From the NCBI GenBank assembly GCA_946406115.1, contig OX291544.1, forward strand, positions 31,079,521 through 31,143,520: 64,000 nt of DNA, read 5' to 3'. The notes below the pieces were generated by a model. That model was given only the letters and a program-made list of their open reading frames with translations. It had not been told where the DNA came from and made no database searches. This DNA comes from Apoda limacodes (taxonomy: Eukaryota > Arthropoda > Insecta > Lepidoptera > Limacodidae). Position 1 is the first letter of the stretch; the number at the start of each line of letters is the position of its first letter. Positions 24,061 to 35,480 of this stretch are shown here, piece by piece. A program made the translations under genes and the position numbers.

Positions 24061-24310
24061 AATTTATATCCTCGTAATACTGTGTTAGAAATTGTTCGTT
24101 TATTTTTGACGTGACAACGTCTTATAAATTGGTTTGCCGGGTGACACTTCAAGAAACTGCGTTACGCTCCGCTCACGTTATGCGCTCACAATGAGAGCGA
24201 GTGAGAGGCACGCGCCCGCCTAAGAGCGAGAGAGACAGACATAAAATCATTGTCACGTAAAACTTTCGCCCGTATACCGACTTTACAGGCAACCAATTTT
24301 TTTTTGTTTT
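24061..24310. repeat. CpG-rich block, probable dispersed repeat
   Basis: An isolated GC-rich stretch (CTGCGTTACGCTCCGCTCAC, GAGAGCGAGTGAGAGGCACG) stands out from AT-rich flanks. The words GACGTGACAA at about 24,109 and TTGTCACGT at about 24,250 are inverted with respect to each other. I believe this is a widespread lepidopteran repeat, but that is from memory. A promoter is the alternative; no downstream gene was recognised. Confidence 0.4.
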
Positions 24311-26977
24311 AGTTTGACATTCTAACTCGTGAAAAATTTTTGGCGTAAAATACTTCGATACCTACTTATTTCTGACAACTAACTGAAAACGAATTCTTAA
24401 TCATTAATCAGTTAATATAATCATTTCAGAAAATGTCATATTTCAAACACGATTAGGTTTAGTTGCAAATAAGTTTTCAGGTTATGTAATAAATACTATA
24501 GCTTCACTTGTCCCAAAAAGTGGTAGATAAGAAATATAACAATATCACCAACTCCTGAAGTTAACAGTTAGACGTTCCCAAGTAATAAGGGATGAGCTGA
24601 TTCGTATATATTGGGCAGACGAGGCAACTGTTACTTTTCTTCTCTGTCTTTTTCTTCGACATTTTTGTAGACCCTACTGGGAATCGTAGCCGCAACCTTC
24701 AACAAGGCAGGTAAACACACTATGACCTCACTTCACTTTGGACTCCTAGGTTCAATTTCTAATACACAAAGTAACCATTTTTGTATTGAAAAGAATGTTT
24801 CGGGTCCGGATTGTGGCTATTAGACTCAGGGTCATTTCCTATCTCGTTTGAACGGAATACTATCAGTGACAGTTAATTATAGGAGCATTTAACTGTTCGT
24901 TGACTTTTATATTACTGACTGACCATCTTTTCGGGGATAAAAGTCATGATAGTATATTTTTTTCATTATATAATACATACTTTTATTTTATTATCATTTT
25001 TATTATTATTATTACATAATTTAAAATTTCTGAAAACTTGACTTCATTTACCCGTTTTCGTATTTTGAGTAATGCTTCTTCTAATACAGTTGAGCAATAA
25101 CTTGAATGGGCTTAAGTTTGGGACAAGGGATCCATCCCTGCGGTATTCACAACTGTGACAATAGACAAGAGTCCTTCGCTGGTTGTCAGGTGCTTACAAC
25201 TTGTGTCGTTAAACTTAGGGCTTAGTTTATTGTTTCACAACTTCAAGAGATTTCAGTTCGATATTAAACATAACTACAAATATTTACATAAAATTAGTAA
25301 ACACAAAAAAAATTAAGATTATTTATAAATTACTATTTTGATTAACTGATAAAATCCGTTTTGAAATGGATTAATTTAAAAGTTAAGAAAAAAGAGTAAT
25401 TTATAAGTCATACTACTATACTATATTATACTACACTAGCCTACCCTGTCTCAAAATGACATACCGCAAATTAGCAGAAAAACCCTTAAATCTATGGTCA
25501 TAAACTTACATCAACAATAACCCGTGACCTGGAGCTGCGGTCGCGTTGCCTGTCGGAGACTGAGGAGAGTTGTGACATTTTTTTCCATTTTCCTACGTAT
25601 CTCAGTCAGAACCAGTTTAATCTGTATGAACCCTGAATCTCGACAAACCTTGTACAATATGAATCAAAAAATAAGAAAAATAGTTAGAGTCCATGGTGAA
25701 AATTGATAAAAACAGACTGGCTTAAATTTTTCGTGATATCTTTTACCGATTTGATTATTCGTTCGCAAACATACTAATTAGCTATTATGCAAAAATACAA
25801 TAAGTCCTGCACATGCATAGAAAGCATTATTGTTATAAAAAAAAATAAGAGTGTGTTTAATAGATTTTTAAAATAACAATATGGCGATATTTTCAGCTAT
25901 TTAAAGAATATGGTCTGTGAGAATTCAACGTTGTCACAAGTCACCTTTGTCACAAATCACCTCGGTCACAACTCTCCTCGGTCACCCCAAGTATAGTAAA
26001 TCGTACACTAAATTATGCGCTATATACGTTCTAGCGTACAAATAGACGGAAAAACGTTTTATGAAATTAAACAATATTAACGAAAAAAGGACACCCTTTT
26101 ATTCAAAACAAATTAATAAAATTGACTTGCTAGCTTAATTATTTAAATTATTATTTTCTTAATCTTTATTATTGCTTTGCCCTGTGTCACTCGTATTACT
26201 ACCGTTGTTTGTATACAAAATTGTAAAAAGATTATTTAAAATGTTCATGTCGTACATATATAATATTTTATTAAGTACCTATCTACATGAATTGATTTAG
26301 GAAAAGGTCACCCTCGGGGCATCGGAATAATATGAAAGCTGACCCTCACCAGATTATTCAAATTTAACTATCTTGGGATGAGGTTGTGTTAAATAGATTT
26401 TGTTTATTCTAAATAACGTATGTTTTTATTATCTGCCTATATTTTTTTGAATAAAACTATTTTTAACAAAGAGAAAACAGCTATGCCGTAAATACAAAGT
26501 AAAAATACTAAAATAGTGTGTTCCGTGTTATCATTTTTAATATTTGTGAGTATTGTTACTTAATATTGATGCAGCAATAACTTAGATCTTATATAAAAAC
26601 GAGTCACTGGATGATAGATATCTGTGAGGTATGATTACTGCCAGTGACAATTATTGATGGCTTCTGCCCCTATAGTAAGTAGCCTGAATAGTCCTTAAAC
26701 TGTAAGTAGCTAGGTCCAAAACACAGCTATGAAATATCACTTTTGGCATAACTTTTAAATGTTTAGAGAAGACGTTAAATCCAAACAGTAAATAAAAAAT
26801 ATCTACATGGTATACTGATACTGAAGTTTTTAAAAGTTCGACGAAAAAGGGAAAACACAAGAGTTACAGAATCAGACCTCTCTGTCTTACTAATGAGATA
26901 GAGACTAAACGTCTTAGGTGTATCCGAACATCAATTTGTCATATAAACTGCGTTATACTTAAAAAAAATTATGACAT
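24311..26977. other. Gene-poor region; one 16-bp tandem repeat
   Basis: No gene recognised. At 25,933-25,988 three and a half copies of a 16-bp unit (GTCACAAGTCACCTTT-type) occur. Short ORFs at 25,524 and 26,651 lack recognisable features. Confidence 0.35.
25933..25988. repeat. 16-bp imperfect tandem repeat, 3.5 copies
   Basis: Units GTCACAAGTCACCTTT, GTCACAAATCACCTCG, GTCACAACTCTCCTCG and GTCACCCC. Confidence 0.85.
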
Positions 26978-27140
26978 TAAGATGGCAAACAAGCTTGCGG
27001 TCCAACTGGTAAGCGGTCAACGCAGCCAATGGACACCTGGGCTATCACTCGCGCGTTGCTGACCCTTAAAAAATCTAATAACTTCTTTCTTGAAGTACTT
27101 ACGGACTGTAGTACTTAGAGAAAACCTCGGCAGGAAGTTA
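26978..27140 (-). mobile_element. Family A 3' end, reverse
   Basis: Starts with the family's 3' sequence (AAGATGGCAAACAAGC) and contains AATCTAATAACTTCTTTCTT, matching the end of ORF2. About 160 bp, 5' truncated. Confidence 0.75.
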
Positions 27141-27835
27141 AAAAATGTGTTATAGGTATAGTTTTAGGATTCAATAAAAAATAAGGAATTTGGAAGAAAA
27201 AAAGCTTTGTATTCGATTTTGTGACTAAAAGAAAAGATAATTGAATAACATTTTGGTGTATTTTGATCTCGTTATGTTATGACTTAAATACTTTGAAAGT
27301 TATAATAATAAAAAATATTGTTTCTTATTATATATTTGATCGCCAAACGATTTGGTTATTTTGATACATTTTTGTACATGTCACCTCGTGTATACATTTT
27401 ACAGATCTGGATGTCCTTTACGTTTTCAAAAAGACTTCTATCAATTGACACCGATTCAGGTTTTCCGCATACTACCTTCGAAGCACTAAATATTCATAAG
27501 CACTAAATATTCATAAGCACTAAATATCCTAAACATATAAACATAATTCTATTTACAAGCGTTATTGTCATAAATTGTTATTTATCATTTTTAACAAAAT
27601 GCATATTCATTCGTAAAATCCCAGCGAATTATGAAATCACTAAAGTTTTTGTTGTAGAATTATGAAATATAAATTTATTTAATTCAATCAAAACTTATTT
27701 TATTAATAAATCATTGGCATTTCATCGATGAATATGCGTCTTGCGATTACGATTAGAAGCGTTATATGATGATAACACATTTCGATTAGCAAAATGTCTT
27801 CAGTTAAATATATTAATTACCTTAGAACCTAGATG
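27141..27835. other. AT-rich, no gene; 17-bp tandem repeat
   Basis: At 27,483-27,530 the unit GCACTAAATATTCATAA is present twice and then partly a third time. Otherwise unremarkable. Confidence 0.4.
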
Positions 27836-28045
27836 TGCGGTTTCAGAGAAACTTTCTCCCGCGAAGGTTTAGGTTGTGGAATGAGCTCCCTGCCGAGGTT
27901 TTCTCTAAATACTACTGCCCATAAGTACTTGAAGAAAGAAGTTATTGGATTTCTGAAGGGTCGGCAACGCCTGGTGTTGCAAGGTGTTGCAAGCGTTCAT
28001 AGGAGACGGTGACCGCTTACCATCATAATATAACCGGTATAAAAA
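27836..28045 (+). mobile_element. Family A 3' end, forward
   Basis: From TGCGGTTTCAGAGAAACTTT to the end GGTATAAAAAATAAATAAAT. ORF2 C-terminal coding is recognisable but shifted. A short GGTGTTGCAA duplication is present at about 27,970-27,992. Confidence 0.8.
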
Positions 28046-28305
28046 ATAAATAAATAAACAAAACCCTTCCTCTGTGAAGTCGTAATATATGATTTCTTCC
28101 ACTAGATCTATATTGTTATGAAATAGGAATAGTAGAAGAAGTAGAGGTGAGGTAGATAGTAGCTGCTGAGAAGGTGACAATATTTCCTAAATCACAACTA
28201 GTTTATGATATTCCAGAAAAAATGCAGAATTTCCTGATAAATGTAATTTAAAAATATATCAACAGCAATCCTTGCTCGTGGGAACAAGAAAATTTTCGTC
28301 ATATT

Positions 28306-28400
28306 TTATAATCTCCGCTCTGCAGACGCCTCAATTTGTCTGCCGCTTGGGAATTGGGCAAATAACATTCACTTACTACAGGATTCAATATATCATCCTT
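28306..28400 (+). repeat. Dispersed repeat, copy 2
   Basis: Second copy of the sequence at 22,770-22,862. The shared blocks are TCTGCAGACG, TGGGAATTGGGCAAATAA and AGGATTCAATATAT. Confidence 0.8.
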
Positions 28401-28806
28401 TGATAAATTTATTGCAAAATTGGAATTCTACTGAAATAAATATGTCTTATAGCTGCATTTCCTGTTTAAAAATGTAAATAGCTTTATATTATTTTGCATA
28501 CCATTACTACACGAACTAAGATCCATAAACATCTTAGATAGTGACTGACCAAAGTATCGGTTTCATTTTGGGCCAAAAAACATTAGTTTGACAAAAAAAA
28601 GTGGGCATTGGACTATTTCAATTTAGTCGCCTATATATTGGTATTAAATACAATAATAATATTGACACAATCAGTGTTTTATTTATCTTATAGAGTACAA
28701 ATATGTTATATTATACAAATATTGAAAAAGACACATTCGTTGCAGATATTTCGGTTTTATTATCACCGTTATCAATGCTTAAAAATATATACAATAATAT
28801 GAATGA

Positions 28807-29680
28807 AAATTAAAAATATATATTTATATATAGTATTTAATTAATAATTATATTGTTTATTATAGATTTTTGACGATTGCGCCGTAGTAAACAGTGCAAG
28901 GACAATAAACCTGAATCTTTTGTAGAACTGAATTTGCCTGCAACCATTATTCAGCAGAAAAAAAACCTATGGGAAACTCACAAGCACGTCTCTGATCAGA
29001 CGTATATCGATTATAGAGAATCTGTGATCGAATTTCAGATGTAAGACATAATGTCAATTGTTATCTGACGGAGATAGGGTAACAAGTACAACGTAATGCT
29101 GACATTATCATATTGAAACATTTTCCTGTGCCCCACTCTGAGAAAAACAGTATTTAATCGTATGTATGCTCCACCTAATAGCATTCCAGTCGACAAATAC
29201 ATAATTTACATAATGAAAAAGCGAAAAGGCTTTCTTAGCTTGTAAATTAAAAATATATATTTATATATAGTATTTAATTAATAATTATATTATTTATTAT
29301 AGATTTTTGACGATTGCGCCGTAGTAAACAGTGCAAGGACAATAAACCTGAATCTTTTGTAGAACTGAATTTGCCTGCAACCATTATTCAGCAGAAAAAA
29401 AACCTATGGGAAACTCACAAGCACGTCTCTGATCAGACGTATATCGATTATAAAGAATCTGTGATCGAATTTCAGATGTAAGACATACTGTCAATTGTTG
29501 TCTGTCGGAGATAGGGTAACAAGTACAACGTAATACTGACATTATCATATTGAAACATTTTCCTGTGCCCCACACTGAGAAAAACAGTATTTAATCGTCT
29601 GTATGCTCCACCTAATAGCATTCCAGTCGACAAATACATAATTTACATACTGAAAAAGCGAAAAGGCTTTCTTAGCTTGT
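28807..29680. repeat. 437-bp tandem duplication
   Basis: Two adjacent copies (28,807-29,243 and 29,244-29,680) begin AAATTAAAAATATATATTTA and end GGCTTTCTTAGCTTGTAA. By eye I count about ten single-base differences and no large gaps, so roughly 2% divergence. No convincing ORF is common to both copies. Confidence 0.92.
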
Positions 29681-29977
29681 AATAAAAGTTTTCTTAATAA
29701 TGATATCTATACTCAGCTATAAAATTAAGAGAGCAAAAGATGATTATAAATTTTAAAGATTATTTTTAGGCTAAATACAATGTATAAAAAAATCTATTAG
29801 GCTAGTGCACAAAAAAAAAATAAGTAAAAATTTTGACATTACTACTAACGTTAGCTTCGGTTTTGGCTGAAACGAGAAGGGAAAAAAATTCGGTAGCAGT
29901 TTCAATTCGTGCTAAAAATTATGTTTCGACTGGACACTAACTTTAAAACCTAAAACGCTTCAGCTGTCAAATGAGTT

Positions 29978-30110
29978 TCGTAGGGAGGTTTTGTCTAGAG
30001 ACTACAATGTGGGGATCTTCAAGAAGGGAGTGATCAAATTCTTAAAAAGTTAACAGTGCATGAGTAATTCTCTAGCCTTTGCAAACGTTCATGGGATACA
30101 GTGACTAAAA
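29978..30110 (+). mobile_element. Diverged family A 3' fragment, forward
   Basis: Reads like the family's C-terminal coding (TCTAGAGACTACAATGTGGG, then AAGAAGGGAGTGATCAAATT), followed by a degraded 3' part (GTTCATGGGATACAGTGAC). More diverged than the other copies. Confidence 0.55.
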
Positions 30111-30744
30111 AACGAGATCCAATATTAAACATAAGAGTACTAGACCAGCTTTTTCACAATGGCCGGCCTTAAGCTGCCTGATTCCAGTGGTTTCCTATAG
30201 ATTAAAACAAGTCGTCTGTCCCCTTTGTAGGAAGTTGTCCCAAACAACAGTACAGCAGCTCTTAATATAGGTATAATAATAGCAATACACACCTAGCCTT
30301 CCAGTCTATATACCTTCGCAGCCACAACTCAAAAATTTTCCTTTCTCATTAGTTATCGGTTTGATAAATGACGTTATTTGCCAGTTGCCCTTTCAGCTAG
30401 CTAGCTAGTTTAGTCCATTAAAATAATATTCGTCCATTAAGGTGTTTTCATTTATATTTATTATTACTATAGTGGAACCTCTTTCGGTGTGTTCGGGCGC
30501 ATCTTTAGATGACGCAGAAAACCTCCCACAACGTCCCAGCTCCCAGGTGAGATAGTTGAAATATGATTGATTATTATTTATAGGTCGTAATCTGGTCTTG
30601 CAAACATTGGTTTGTAGTTTCCGTTGTTGCAACATAATATTATTATCTGTTAATATGCTGCAGAGCCATTGAGTTGGAAGTGACAACAAAGGGAATAATA
30701 ATATTAAAACCTTTTTCATGAAAAAATACTTAACTGCGCCAACT
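30111..30744. other. No recognised gene
   Basis: A 104-codon minus ORF (30,405-30,719) begins MKKVLILLFPLLSLPTQWLC, superficially like a signal peptide, but I recognise no family and no splice sites support it. Confidence 0.3.
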
Positions 30745-31110
30745 TTTTTCTTTTCTTGAAGAACCCCATACTGTAGTCCTTAAAGAAAACCAGGCACAAC
30801 CTCACCGTTTGCGGGAGGAGGTTTCTCTGAAACCGTACTGTACGTGACCATTTAAGTTCTAATGGCAAGCGGTGCGATGGTAGAAAGTAGCCGTGGGCAT
30901 CATTTTGCACGATTCCTCAGAACACATCCCATTGTACAAGCGGTAGAACACACACAGGGAGGCGAAGTCTCTCCTCTGACTTAAAGGCTCGATACGGCTT
31001 GTGAGTTTAAGATCTTGGACGATTCTTTAGCCCGTCTTTGTACCGATTCAAAAGAGCCAAGCTGATATCCGGGTGCATCCGTCTATATAGAGATGGCAGC
31101 AGTACTCTGT
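30745..31110 (-). mobile_element. Family A ORF2 C-terminal fragment, reverse
   Basis: Matches from TTCTTGAAGAACCCCATACT through ACACACACAGGGAGGCGAAG to CCAAGCTGATATCCGGGTGC. The terminal 3' sequence is missing here, unlike most copies, so this one is truncated or rearranged at its 3' side. Confidence 0.75.
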
Positions 31111-33420
31111 TGAGAACTCTAAGTTTGGAAACCAATAACTTGCAAAATCTAAATTTTAGAGAGAAAGTTTTTTAAGAACCTCAAATGCATTTGCTCAAAG
31201 TCCTGTCATACTCCTGGCGATATGTTGCGCAAAAATATTTTTTCATCCTAATATAGGTATGAAAATCTACTCAAAGGATTTTTTTTAATAATCACATATC
31301 TGTATGGAGGCTTAAAAAAAAATTATATCTGTAAAAAATCTACACAAAGACAGCGGAATTGTAAGCCATGACATGACGAATTTATGGGGGTTCCGTTTTT
31401 GACATTTGGCTACAGAACCCTAATACTAACGTGAGCGATTGATGCGAAGAAGTATGAAGCGCAAAAGTAATGAAAATAAAAAGGAGAGAACAACGTCTGC
31501 CAAGCAAGCAAGCTAGTTATTAATAAATAAGAAGAACAAGGTTATTTTTAATAGGTGTCAGATATTTTTAAAATAATGGAACTTTATAAACCGTATATAT
31601 AATACAGCTAAATTGCAACTAACCCTCCAACGTACCTAACAGATATAAACTACCGGACCTAAACTAGTACGTCTCGTTATAACGGTTGGAAATATATAAA
31701 GTTTTAAAAATAATTAAAAAAAGTTTGGTTGATCACCTAAGTGGCAGATCCTAACTTTGTTTGCTAAGAGACACTTCTAGTATTTTCGTAAGCCACGACA
31801 AGATAGACAAAGAGTCGACAATTAGAGACCCCTGCAATTACGTAATCTTAAAGCTCCTTAGGGATATGTCAGGATTTAATTTCACAAGCGAGCAATTAAA
31901 GAGAAAGCTCAATTCATTCCAATAGAGGGATTTGGGGTTCAAGAGAAAATGTACGTTGAATTTTATCTTCTTTTCTCTAGAGAATACGAAATCTGTAACG
32001 GAAGATAATTATTTAACTGAATTACTTTTAAAAACTACAATCCCTGTGTTTTCTTGATTGTGAATTGAAACACACGAACATTTCAGAATCTTCATTCAAT
32101 CGACTTTGTGAAGGTGTTTTTTAGGATTATGTCGTGAACAAGAAACTCTTATGGTTTTGTCATATACGTAAGCCTGTCCGTCTGTATGTCTTTCCATAGC
32201 TTAGCCCAGAGACTCTCAGTACTAAAAAGCTGTAATTTAGAATGTATAATATGTAAATATTAATATCACTTTAACGACGTGGAAAATAAAATCTTGAAAA
32301 TAAATGTACCTCCTCTACATTTTTTGTTGAATAAGGTGATCCAAAATATTGTGGATATGTAGAAATCATTGATTGCGATTGAGGATTCCGTTAGCGGCAT
32401 ATTAAGTATAAAATATGATGCTGAAATGTTTTTGGATACGTGAAAAACTTTACAGCAGTAGCATGGAACGAAGTAATTATCTAGGTATCTTTGATAAAAT
32501 TTACTTATGACGGGCATTGCATGACGGTTTTTTTTTTTTGTAAAATAGTTTACTTTCTGGATAATGCTATATGAATTTGCTGAAATTTAATCACGTTAAT
32601 CAAAGCTTGGTTTGGAAATGTAGTAGTAACATCTGTTTTATTCTTTTTGAGTGCTGAAATAAAATTTTCTTTGTATATACTGTTTTTATTTACTTGTCAT
32701 ATATTGTGAACTTAAAATTAGAAAAAAAAACTATGATTTTGGCTTGAAATATGCATTATACGTTTAGGCATTAGGTTTTATTATATTCTACATACTACAT
32801 AAGTATATAATAAAACAGTGCACGTATTTTTTGACCGGAAAACATACTCTGAAAAAAAATCAGAATTTTTTTATTTAAATCAAAATTTTACCAATCCGTA
32901 GGTAGGAAGCGTACGATTTACGGTTGACCTAAATGCATTTGGTCCTCAAGTGACTCCCCGGTGACACAGTGCTTAATCAGAATAGGCTGGTGGATAAACG
33001 GTTTGAATTCTAATTTAAGTATAGAAAATATTAAATTGTAAATTACTGAGTTTTACGTTGTTGTTTTTTAAATTTTATATTTATTTATTTCATATAATAA
33101 TGGGCTTTGTTAGCACATTTTGTTAAATATTTTTTTTCAAATTTTATGTTACATAGTTTTAGTATTATTAATATTATATTAAAAAAATTAACTAAAATAA
33201 TATAAATCTAAACAATATCAAACTAAAATAATATATTTCATAGTATCTTAAATATTAACAAAATTACTTATAGTCATAGCTAATGATAGTGTATGTATGT
33301 CGTAGATCAGATCAGAGATAACATTTTGTAAGTGAGATACAGAGTCCATGGGTGTGAAAATCAGGACAAGTTGCGTCTTTGGTAAAATTGACAAAAATAC
33401 TCGCAGTGTTATTTATTGCT
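31111..33420. other. Gene-poor AT-rich region
   Basis: No gene recognised. An 83-codon minus ORF at 32,266-32,517 has no features I can name. Confidence 0.35.
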
Positions 33421-33640
33421 TTGCAATGTAGCGGCTTTTAAAACCGGACAAGTGTGAGTCTGACTCGTGCACCGAGGGTTCCGTGCAATCTTGTATAAAT
33501 ATAACTTGTTTGTCACCAGGATCACCTAGACTCAAATTTTTATCACATAAATGTTTGTCTTGTGAGGGGATCGAACCCATGTTCTTTGGATCGACAGGCG
33601 GTATCACTTTTTTGAGGTACGGAATCCTAACAATGGGTAA
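33421..33640. repeat. Dispersed repeat with terminal GAGTC...GACTC motif, interrupted by a SINE
   Basis: The left part reads ACCGGACAAGTGTGAGTCTG then ACTCGTGCACCGAGGGTTCC. The right part reads TTTTTGAGGTACGGAATCCT. Both are ends of the same family seen intact at 55,690-56,136. The middle is replaced by a reverse SINE (33,482-33,618). Confidence 0.7.
33482..33618 (-). repeat. tRNA-derived SINE, reverse
   Basis: The reverse complement shows the B box GGTTCGATCCC (33,567-33,577) and the body ATGTGATAAAAATTTGAGTC, matching the forward SINE near 23,020. The A-box side is not clear. Confidence 0.65.
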
Positions 33641-34312
33641 GTGTGAGGCGGATTAAGACACCAATATCTACTACTACTGTAACCAGAAGTTTATTTAATA
33701 TTAAAATTCCTGAAACTAATATTTTGTTCAGTTCAAATGGTTATCAAGAAAACACAAAATAAAAGAAAACTTAGTCACGCAAATTACTTTATTGAGTGTA
33801 GCTAGGCTCCTCTTATTTCATCAATCGTTATACTTTAATTGACAAATTGTACAAATAATTATTAATACATTGTAAGGTAAAAAAATAAAATGTAAAAAAT
33901 ACTATCTACAGTTTTAACACAGGCAAAGGGTTTCATTTACTCATTTACCAACATTTGCTAATAGGCTAAGTTATCTATCATAATATAATTTATCATCAAG
34001 CATACACATATGCAACTTAATAATAAGTAAAAATTCTTTACTTTATGAGTTATTTAAATATATAACGAAAATAATACTTGTCAATAGAAAAGTGTAAGTT
34101 TCGTTTTTTCTATTTGGCTATGAAACCCTAAACACGGGTGTGTCATTGTGCACGGTAGAAGCTAAAATTCTTATGAATTTATATATATCTTTTTTTTTTC
34201 ACGCGCAAGAGAGTATACAACACGCAGAAGTTACCTGGACACTTAAAAAATGCACTTTCCCTCCTGGCTAGTGTACTCAATGTCATTAACTAGATCCAGT
34301 TACAAGATTTTT
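33641..34312. other. No recognised gene
   Basis: AT-rich, nothing supportable. Confidence 0.35.
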
Positions 34313-34316
34313 TATT

Positions 34317-34610
34317 TTATTCTAAGCGAGTGAAGGTTACGTCAATATGACTATCGTCTCGTAAAGGTCGCTTTATTATGTTTTCTAACTTTTGTTCAGT
34401 AGACACGTGTGCATAGCGGCGATAAGGATTATAGAATGTTGTTATCTGACCAAAAAAAGAAAATTTTACTGTGTACCAAATAATCAGCAAGCTGGCTGTT
34501 TGGCCAGGTAATAACTTTCCTAGGATTGCTACATCGCGGCAAAATGCACTCTTGTCTAAAGATAAGACTTCCAAGGTTAATCTCTCTGGAGATCCGATTA
34601 ATCCGCTAAC
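34317..34610 (-). CDS. Unrecognised open frame
   Basis: An open frame on the minus strand runs from a stop near 34,612 to a TAA at 34,317-34,319, about 97 codons. It contains GLIGSPERLTLEVLSLDKSA, FCRDVAILGKLLPGQTA, FYNPYRRYAHVSTEQKLENI and HIDVTFTRLE. Its composition is less biased than nearby chance ORFs, with mixed charged and hydrophobic residues. There is no suitable ATG near the front. I do not recognise the family. It could be a fossil transposon piece or an exon of an unseen gene. It lies downstream of Grip on the same strand but shows no linking splice site. Confidence 0.25.
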   Translation of the reverse strand, partial: VSGLIGSPERLTLEVLSLDKSAFCRDVAILGKLLPGQTASLLIIWYTVKFSFFGQITTFYNPYRRYAHVSTEQKLENIIKRPLRDDSHIDVTFTRLE

Positions 34611-34912
34611 ATATTACGAAGTTTAATTATTTAATTATTTTTATTCAGAAATTCAGATAAGGTTTTATAACTCGTTGGGAATATATAAATACTGATAGAA
34701 TATTTTCATTCATGTCTAACAGCAGCGGGGTAATTCTTAAAACTAATTTCAATCGTACAATTCTACGGCGATCGTGAAAATATTAAAATTGGCCCTCTTG
34801 AACATTGTTGTAGCGCTCAATCGAGAACGGACTTTGTTGGCTAATTATGGATCTGGATATACTTCTGACGTCATCGAAAATAAAAAAACAAACTGAATTA
34901 TGGCCAGACTTA

Positions 34913-35477
34913 CGGCTCGCGTACACCAAAACGGATTTTGTCGGCCGATGCCGGTCGGAACTACTTGGACTAGTAACTTGGACGTGCACGTGCTTACACT
35001 GTAACAGTTATTAGACGTTTCCCGTTACCGGTCTTCTGTAGTTTACTCTGCGGCTTAACACAGTGAAGAAGCGTTTTAAAAATGGAGGATTTCGAAGAAA
35101 TGTATCTTTTAGAAAATTCGAACTGCAATTTAATTCGTCTACGTCAAAGTCGGCGTGTGTAGGTTAATGAAATATTTATGTACAGAAAAAAACTGGGTGA
35201 ATACCACCACCTTTTTGAAAAATTAAAATTACAACCCAACAAGGTGTACACCCATCAAAATATAAATACTCTCAATTTGCACCGTAGTCGCTGGCAGACG
35301 ACGGCCGAAAAATCCCAACAACTTCAGATTCGACGGTTGAATTGCCGTCATCGGGCGTCTTCGGACGATAGCGTTTGTAGTAGTGGTTACGTACGTTTGT
35401 TTCGATCGGATGAATTTTGCCGATGACGGCCGAGCATATATAGTTTGTACAATGACGGATTAGATGTACGCAAGCCG
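34913..35477 (+). mobile_element. Non-autonomous PIF/Harbinger element with TTA target duplication
   Basis: The ends CGGCTCGCGTACA and, inverted, CGGCTTGCGTACA are terminal inverted repeats, flanked on both sides by TTA (34,910-34,912 and 35,478-35,480). That 3-bp duplication is the hallmark of PIF/Harbinger. Inside, an ATG at 35,082 opens a frame resembling the N-terminus of Harbinger nucleases. The rest of the transposase is missing. Inverted subterminal blocks with GGCCGATGCCGG-like and GCCGATGACGGCC words follow the ends. Length 565 bp. Confidence 0.82.
35082..35270 (+). pseudogene. Harbinger nuclease N-terminal remnant with W-to-stop change
   Basis: Reads MEDFEEMYLLENS, then LRQSRRV, a TAG, VNEIFMYRKKLGEYHHLFEK and LKLQPNKV. 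In HARBI1-like proteins this segment is usually RRxWV...LGEYHHL, so the TAG (from TGG) sits exactly at the conserved tryptophan. The catalytic DDE part is absent. The frame continues open for some distance into unrelated element sequence. Confidence 0.7.
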
Positions 35478-35480
35478 TTA

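Noticed and set aside
30405..30719. Possible secreted protein starting MKKVLILLFPLL on the minus strand
   Set aside because: The hydrophobic start is easily produced by AT-rich DNA; no family, no splice support, and it borders a retrotransposon fragment.
33560..33618. A possible tRNA gene because of the B box GGTTCGATCCC
   Set aside because: No cloverleaf can be completed and the body matches a SINE at 22,950-23,125.
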